10,538 nt of DNA from DATGZX01 sp035296965 (lineage in GTDB: Bacteria; Planctomycetota; Planctomycetia; Gemmatales; Gemmataceae): assembly GCA_035296965.1 (NCBI GenBank), contig DATGZX010000159.1:1-10538 (forward strand), written 5' to 3'. This document shows, piece by piece, positions 6,226-10,538 of the stretch. Under the pieces are notes generated by a model. It was given only the letters and a program-made list of their open reading frames with translations, had not been told where the DNA came from and did not search any database. Positions within the stretch are counted from its first letter, which is position 1, and every line of letters starts with the position of its first letter. Position numbers and translations under genes: made by a program.

Positions 6226-7053
6226 ATGAGCACGAAGCCGGTCTTCTCTTGTGCCCTGATGGTGGCTCTGGTCGCAGTCTCCGCCCCGCGCGCCCAGGAT
6301 CTGCTTCCTCCCCCCACCCAGATCGCGGAGAACAGTTCGCCATTCAATGAACCAGAGCCCGCCCCTCCTCCGGAGACACGGCCGCCGGCGACACTTTCCA
6401 GTTGGTTAGCTTATCCTCGGCCGGAATGCTGCGGGCCCATCGGCGGCAGCGGGCCGATTCAATATGAACTGTTCGTACGCACCGGCCCCTCCTTGCCGGT
6501 GGAAGGCGCCACCTTCGGTCACGTCCTGGAAACCGGCTGGAAGGTCGAGGGCGGCGGCCGCAGTCTATTCTTCAACCCCACGATGGACGCTGCCTGGAAC
6601 ATCGATCTAAGCTTGGACAACACCCGCTTTCAGGGACAGCATTCAGATATCACAATTCCCTTAAACGAGTTTAACTCCAGCTCCACCACGCACGTGGTGC
6701 CGGTAACCCTGCGCAACTTGAACCTCACTGATGTGAATGTCGCCTTTGGCCGCGAGTGGTATATTTGGGCCCCGGCGAACGGTCCTGGCCCGCGTTGGCG
6801 CATCGGTTTGGATGGCGGTGCTACGATTGGAAGCGTTAAAGCGGAGTTTCACGAAATCCAACACCGCAATGACATTCTCGGCGGCGCCTTCGTGAGTCTG
6901 CACACCGACCTGGAAGTGCCCTATGGGTGCTGCACCTTCCTGGCGGGCTTTCGAACGGAGTGGCGTTACGACTGGATGGACATCCTGCAATCGCAGAACA
7001 ATTCCGACCTGGAAGAGCTCAACTTTCTGGTAACGTTTGGAGTGCGCTTCTAA
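6226..7053 (+). CDS. Exported, probably outer-membrane beta-barrel protein of unknown function
   Basis: A 275-residue protein that I cannot assign to a named family. A signal peptide is likely: MSTKP, a hydrophobic core (about 6-20) and an APRA/QD cleavage site near residue 23. A short Pro- and Glu-rich linker (about 27-56) follows. The remainder shows alternating hydrophobic and polar residues typical of beta strands, for instance 78-86, 157-175, 190-207, 220-230 and 236-246. The C-terminus, FLVTFGVRF, ends in Phe with alternating hydrophobic residues, as in substrates of the BAM outer-membrane assembly machinery. Two adjacent Cys pairs (68-69 and 235-236) may form disulfides. The ATG is preceded by GAGGAG (6217-6222) at a short 3-nt distance. 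The gene converges on lpxB with 13 bp between stop codons. A role in the outer membrane fits the lipid A neighbourhood but is an inference. Confidence 0.7.
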   Translation: MSTKPVFSCALMVALVAVSAPRAQDLLPPPTQIAENSSPFNEPEPAPPPETRPPATLSSWLAYPRPECCGPIGGSGPIQYELFVRTGPSLPVEGATFGHVLETGWKVEGGGRSLFFNPTMDAAWNIDLSLDNTRFQGQHSDITIPLNEFNSSSTTHVVPVTLRNLNLTDVNVAFGREWYIWAPANGPGPRWRIGLDGGATIGSVKAEFHEIQHRNDILGGAFVSLHTDLEVPYGCCTFLAGFRTEWRYDWMDILQSQNNSDLEELNFLVTFGVRF

Positions 7054-7066
7054 GATCGCCGGCGAC

Positions 7067-8230
7067 TCATGCCGCCGCTTGCGTCGAGCGCCGGGCCGGC
7101 CGCTGCTGGCAAGCATCCAAAATGTAGCGCGCCGCCCTTTCGCATGCCCCAGGGCTGGCGAAGCGCTCGCGCAGCTCGCCTAGCTGGCCGCGCACCGTTT
7201 CATAAGCGGCCCCGTCATTCAGCCAGCTCAGCACATGTCCCGCAATAGCCGGGGCCTCACACCGGTCTCTCAAAAATTCCGGAAAGATCTCCTTGCCGGC
7301 AAGCAAGTTGACCAGACTGATGCAAGGCGCTTTCATCAACAGGCGAAATAAAGGCGTGTGATAGGCGCGGATGCGATAAATGACTACTGCCGGCTTGCCG
7401 TGATAGAGCAGCTCCAAGCCTACGGAACCGGAGACTGCAATGCAGGCCGTGGCGAGATCGAGGATCTCCGCCGTGCGGCCGACAAAGGGCTTGATATAGG
7501 GCATGGCGCGGCCTTGTAAATACTGCTCCGCGTACTGGCCATGCGCTGGCTTATAGCAAGCCAGCAGAAAACGCGTGTCGGGTCGGGCGGCATGAACGAG
7601 CGCAGCCGCCCGCGCCAGAGTGGGTAAGTTCAGCTCGACTTCCTGGTTGCGCGAGCCGGGCAGCAGGCCGATTATCTTCTCCGTTCCGACCCTTTGCTGG
7701 TCGACAAATTCACGATCCCAGGTCTGCTGGGTCAGTTCATCGAAGTAAGGATGGCCGATGTACCGGGCGTCCACGCCCCGCTCGCGATACCATTCCTCTT
7801 CGAACGGGAGACTGCACAGTACGTGGTCCACCCAGCGGCGCATCTTCTTGACGCGCCAGCCGGCCCAACCCCAAAGCTGCGGCGGCACAAAGTAGAAAAC
7901 GGGGACGCCGCGGAAATGAGCGCGCCGCGCCATCCACCAATTGAAGCCCGGATAGTCGATCAAGATGACGGCGTCGGGCCGCTCGTATTGAAAGAATCGA
8001 TCCGCTTTGACAAGCAGGTCCAGGAAGACGGCCGCGTTGCGAAAGACGTGCAAGACACCCATAACGGCGAGACGGCAAAGCGGGTATAGGAGCCGGCATC
8101 CCGCCCGCGCCATGCGGTCCCCGCCGTAGCCGACACACTCGACGTTCGGGTCCAGCCGGCGCAGCGCTTGCACCAGGTTGGCGCCGTGCAGATCGCCGCT
8201 CGGTTCGCCGGCACAAAGAAAAATGCGCAT
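7067..8230 (-). CDS. lpxB: Lipid-A-disaccharide synthase LpxB
   Basis: LpxB condenses lipid X with UDP-2,3-diacylglucosamine to form lipid A disaccharide 1-phosphate, using the product and the substrate of LpxI. It is a GT19 glycosyltransferase acting at the cytoplasmic face of the inner membrane. The 387-residue length matches the family (about 380). Motifs run in order: GEPSGDLHGA (8-17; GEASGD in E. coli), IDYPGFN (91-97), PPQLWGW (116-122), IGHPYFDEL (158-166), LPGSRNQEV (190-198) and SGSVGLELLYHGKP (267-280), the nucleotide-binding segment. The ATG is supported by AGGAGG just upstream. The gene lies on the strand opposite lpxD-lpxI, about 2.9 kb away. It follows the tubulin-like gene by 91 bp in the same direction, so cotranscription with it is possible. 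Confidence 0.95.
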   Translation of the reverse strand: MRIFLCAGEPSGDLHGANLVQALRRLDPNVECVGYGGDRMARAGCRLLYPLCRLAVMGVLHVFRNAAVFLDLLVKADRFFQYERPDAVILIDYPGFNWWMARRAHFRGVPVFYFVPPQLWGWAGWRVKKMRRWVDHVLCSLPFEEEWYRERGVDARYIGHPYFDELTQQTWDREFVDQQRVGTEKIIGLLPGSRNQEVELNLPTLARAAALVHAARPDTRFLLACYKPAHGQYAEQYLQGRAMPYIKPFVGRTAEILDLATACIAVSGSVGLELLYHGKPAVVIYRIRAYHTPLFRLLMKAPCISLVNLLAGKEIFPEFLRDRCEAPAIAGHVLSWLNDGAAYETVRGQLGELRERFASPGACERAARYILDACQQRPARRSTQAAA

Positions 8231-8233
8231 AGG

Positions 8234-8252
8234 CCTCCTGCCTTTCGCGAAA
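8234..8252 (-). promoter_or_regulatory. lpxB ribosome binding site next to a 10-bp palindrome
   Basis: On the minus strand AGGAGG (8234-8239) lies 3 nt before the lpxB ATG, a strong though closely spaced Shine-Dalgarno sequence. Three bases further upstream is the perfect palindrome TTTCGCGAAA (8243-8252). Palindromes of this length arise by chance about ten times in 10 kb, so only the location makes it notable as a possible operator. Confidence 0.45.
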
Positions 8253-8321
8253 TGGCGCCGGCAGGATAGCAGGAAGCGCGCACGCGCTGCAAGGGCGCTT
8301 TGCCGGTCCGCACGTCTGCGG

Positions 8322-10538
8322 TTAACTTACGACCGCGGCCCGCCACTCACTGATGTCGGTCCGGCTATGGGGTGTGAAACTTTCGATGCCGGACATCTGC
8401 CGGTAAGCCTCATAGGCCAGCGGACCCAGTTGGCCCAATTCTGCCAGCGCCAGACGCGGACTTTCCCGGTAGAAGACGATGTCGTTGAGACCCGCGGTGG
8501 CAATGATCTTCAATCCGTTTGCAACTCCCTGGGCCAGTTCCTGAAAGCGCTCGCCGGCTTGACCGGGAGGAGTCGCCAGGACGCGCAGCTCAGACTGCGG
8601 AGGGATATGCTGGCCGCTCAGTTGAGGCGCCGCGGACTCGAACATCTCTTCCAGATCGCTCTCGATCTGCTCATCGTTGCTGTGATGGGCCATGTAGAGG
8701 TCGGTCACGTTGATATCGGCCAATCGAGTGGCTACAAAGCCTTCCGCTTCGTGCTGCATGGCCATTTCCAGGTTCTGCAGCAGATTGGAAGGGGTCATGC
8801 ACACATGGACCAGCGAGGTGAATTGTTGGCGGATCACGTTCTGGATCTTGCAGTCAAGTTCGTAAGCTTCGCTGGGCGAAATGCCCTCGAGAAGCCGCTT
8901 CACGGTTTCATTCAGGTTACGGCAGCCGAAGGGGTAGACGCTGCGGCCACAGCTACCTTCCTCGTTGATCGGCGCGTTTCTTTCCGGGTTTTCGAAGCCG
9001 CGCCGCAAGTCGCCCAGGCGATCGCGGCAATAGTTGATCTCGCGAAGCTGGTCGGATAGATGGCCGCGCAGACTGACGTAGATGTTCAGGACGCGCTTGA
9101 GCAGCAAGCTTTGGTAGCGCCAATTCGGGTAGATGCGAAGCAGCTCGATCAATGCCGAGGTGGTCGTGACGATTTTGCGGCGCTCGGTTTGAGTGCCCGC
9201 CTGAAGCGTCGCCAGGATCGACCAGATCCGCCCGTGGGCTTCGGTCGTTCTCTCCGTGAATTCCTTGCACAGACCTTCATGATGTTGCAGCGACTGTTCG
9301 AGGATGGCAATCATCTGTCGCATTGCCTCTTCGGTCCCGGCCAGGCGGAACTGGGGATGTTCGACGAGACGGACGGCGAAAGTCGCCAGCCGCTGGCTGT
9401 GGGTGGCGATCAAGGCATCGGCCGCGGCATTGAGCGGGCCGTCCAGCTCGCCGCCCCGATTGCCGACGCTGGTCTCGGGCCGGCCCAGAAGGCGTTCGAA
9501 CTGGGCGAGCAAGGAAGCCGCCGCTTCCGGAAGACCTTCGAGGCTGCGCTTATCAAGTTCCTCCAAAGGCGCGGTCAACTTGGAGAGGATCGTCTCGGGC
9601 TTTTCGCCGAGAGCCTCTTTGCAGACTGCTTGCAAACGCGTCAGCAGGTTTTCGCCGCTCAGTTCTTGCTTTTGCCAAACCTCGGCGACTGCTGCCTGCA
9701 CCGCTTCGCGCACCGGCCCAGCGTCCTTGGACATCCAGTGTTGCACGACCCGCTGGCACAACCGGCGCGCCACGTTGCGCAGCAGCGCCTGGCGCGGCCA
9801 GGAAATGCGATAGAGGCCGAACGTTTGATAGGTCGGGCCCGGGCATTGCCGGCCTGGGCTCGGCATGTTGGCACGGTAATCTTCGGTCACGCGCCCGAGC
9901 GGCGAGGCGAGTTCCCGGAAAATATAATCAGCCGACAGATCGAATAGCTCCTTCGGCGCTTCCTCGCTGATGCCTTCTGGAAGCTGGAGCATCAGCGTGC
10001 GGGCATAAGGAGGCTCCGGATCGCTCAGCGGTTTTTCCTTTTCCTCGTAGCGCGCCGAAAAGGTCGTGCCTGGAGTGGAGAAATGGTTGAGTTCGGTCAA
10101 GGCCGCGAAGGCGTTGCCAAGCGCAAGCACACGTCCGGGATGGCGGTCCACCGCCGGCAAGAAGAAGACGCCGTTGACTTCGGCTTGCGAGCAGCCGAGC
10201 TCCTTCAGGAGATGCTTCACCACGTAGGCAAGATCCAAGAACATGCCGCTGCCGGTTCCGCCCCCCAGTCCGGTGACCACGTAGACGCGCGGAACAGTGC
10301 TCCGCAAACCCAGTCCAGCCCGTTGCGCGACCTTCGCCAATGTGTCGGGATCCGCGCACTTCAGCAGCTCCTCGCGCAGGCGGCGCGTCAGCGCGGCATA
10401 GTTGTCCAGCAACGCCAGTCGCCCCAGGGCGCGCAGGCCGGTGGTTTGCAGGTTCCGCGGAATGCGGTAGAGCATTTTGGGATTGAACCAGGAATCGATG
10501 CGCGCCCTTCCTTCCCTGGACCTGAGGTAGTGGCTTGG
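8322..10538 (-). CDS. Tubulin/FtsZ-like GTPase domain protein (Tubulin_2 type), 5' end outside window
   Basis: The C-terminal 738 residues of a large protein. The frame stays open from the ATG at 10473-10475 through to the window edge, and the extra codons include WFNPK, so the ATG is internal. The tubulin signature GLGGGTGSGM, equivalent to the GGGTGTG nucleotide-binding loop of FtsZ, is encoded around 10245-10265. It is followed by strands and helices typical of tubulin-like bacterial proteins: NAFAALTEL (10089-10115) and PYARTLMLQLPEG (about 9972-10010). The first glycine loop, expected at the N-terminus, should lie beyond the edge. The rest is largely helical with likely coiled coils and ends in PHSRTDISEW near the C-terminus. 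Comparative genomics has linked tubulin-like families of this kind to membrane remodelling, often beside von Willebrand A-domain genes; no direct function is established that I know of. No signal peptide can be judged. lpxB follows 91 bp downstream on the same strand. Confidence 0.85.
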   Translation of the reverse strand, partial: PSHYLRSREGRARIDSWFNPKMLYRIPRNLQTTGLRALGRLALLDNYAALTRRLREELLKCADPDTLAKVAQRAGLGLRSTVPRVYVVTGLGGGTGSGMFLDLAYVVKHLLKELGCSQAEVNGVFFLPAVDRHPGRVLALGNAFAALTELNHFSTPGTTFSARYEEKEKPLSDPEPPYARTLMLQLPEGISEEAPKELFDLSADYIFRELASPLGRVTEDYRANMPSPGRQCPGPTYQTFGLYRISWPRQALLRNVARRLCQRVVQHWMSKDAGPVREAVQAAVAEVWQKQELSGENLLTRLQAVCKEALGEKPETILSKLTAPLEELDKRSLEGLPEAAASLLAQFERLLGRPETSVGNRGGELDGPLNAAADALIATHSQRLATFAVRLVEHPQFRLAGTEEAMRQMIAILEQSLQHHEGLCKEFTERTTEAHGRIWSILATLQAGTQTERRKIVTTTSALIELLRIYPNWRYQSLLLKRVLNIYVSLRGHLSDQLREINYCRDRLGDLRRGFENPERNAPINEEGSCGRSVYPFGCRNLNETVKRLLEGISPSEAYELDCKIQNVIRQQFTSLVHVCMTPSNLLQNLEMAMQHEAEGFVATRLADINVTDLYMAHHSNDEQIESDLEEMFESAAPQLSGQHIPPQSELRVLATPPGQAGERFQELAQGVANGLKIIATAGLNDIVFYRESPRLALAELGQLGPLAYEAYRQMSGIESFTPHSRTDISEWRAAVVS

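Noticed and set aside
8273..8300. GC-rich self-complementary bases between the tubulin-like stop and lpxB as a terminator
   Set aside because: The stems are short (5-6 bp with tiny or overlapping loops) and lack a T-run on the minus strand, so termination before lpxB is not supported.
8178..9947. Two adjacent long plus-strand frames (8178-9059 and 9060-9947) opposite the tubulin-like gene
   Set aside because: Both lie in one antisense frame, show no recognisable domain, and the minus strand carries the GGGTGSG signature and other conserved segments. They are shadows.

Overview
The window looks like chromosomal DNA of a GC-rich, Gram-negative-type bacterium, most probably a member of the Planctomycetota. 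The reasons are the pairing of lipid A genes (lpxD, lpxI, lpxB) with a large tubulin-like protein of the Tubulin_2 type, a cytoplasmic GH10-like protein that seems to have lost its catalytic residues, and a secreted barrel-like protein. The phylum is an inference from gene content; no rRNA or tRNA gene is present to test it.

Layout on the plus strand. Positions 1-354 hold no convincing gene but contain two hairpin clusters. A small DinB-type four-helix-bundle protein (355-846) and a metal-dependent amidohydrolase of the Amidohydro_2 type (918-1976) follow, separated by a striking 15-bp inverted repeat. After about 260 bp with a candidate promoter and a foldable leader comes a tight lipid A pair: lpxD (2234-3256) and lpxI (3261-4178), 4 bp apart. 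A 266-bp spacer with a possible -10 box leads to a 495-residue GH10-like protein (4445-5932). A 293-bp spacer with nothing recognisable precedes a 275-residue exported, probably outer-membrane, protein (6226-7053).

Layout on the minus strand. lpxB (7067-8230) converges on the exported protein with only 13 bp between the stop codons. Upstream of lpxB, in the same direction, is the tubulin-like gene (8322 to beyond 10538), whose 5' end lies outside the window.

How the genes work together. LpxD, LpxI and LpxB are successive enzymes of the Raetz pathway: N-acylation of UDP-3-acyl-glucosamine, cleavage of UDP-2,3-diacylglucosamine to lipid X, and condensation of lipid X with another UDP-2,3-diacylglucosamine to lipid A disaccharide. 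lpxA, lpxC, fabZ and lpxK are not in the window. The exported barrel-like protein fits the same outer-membrane theme. The GH10-like and tubulin-like proteins are the least understood members and the best candidates for new biology. A functional link between them and lipid A synthesis rests only on proximity.
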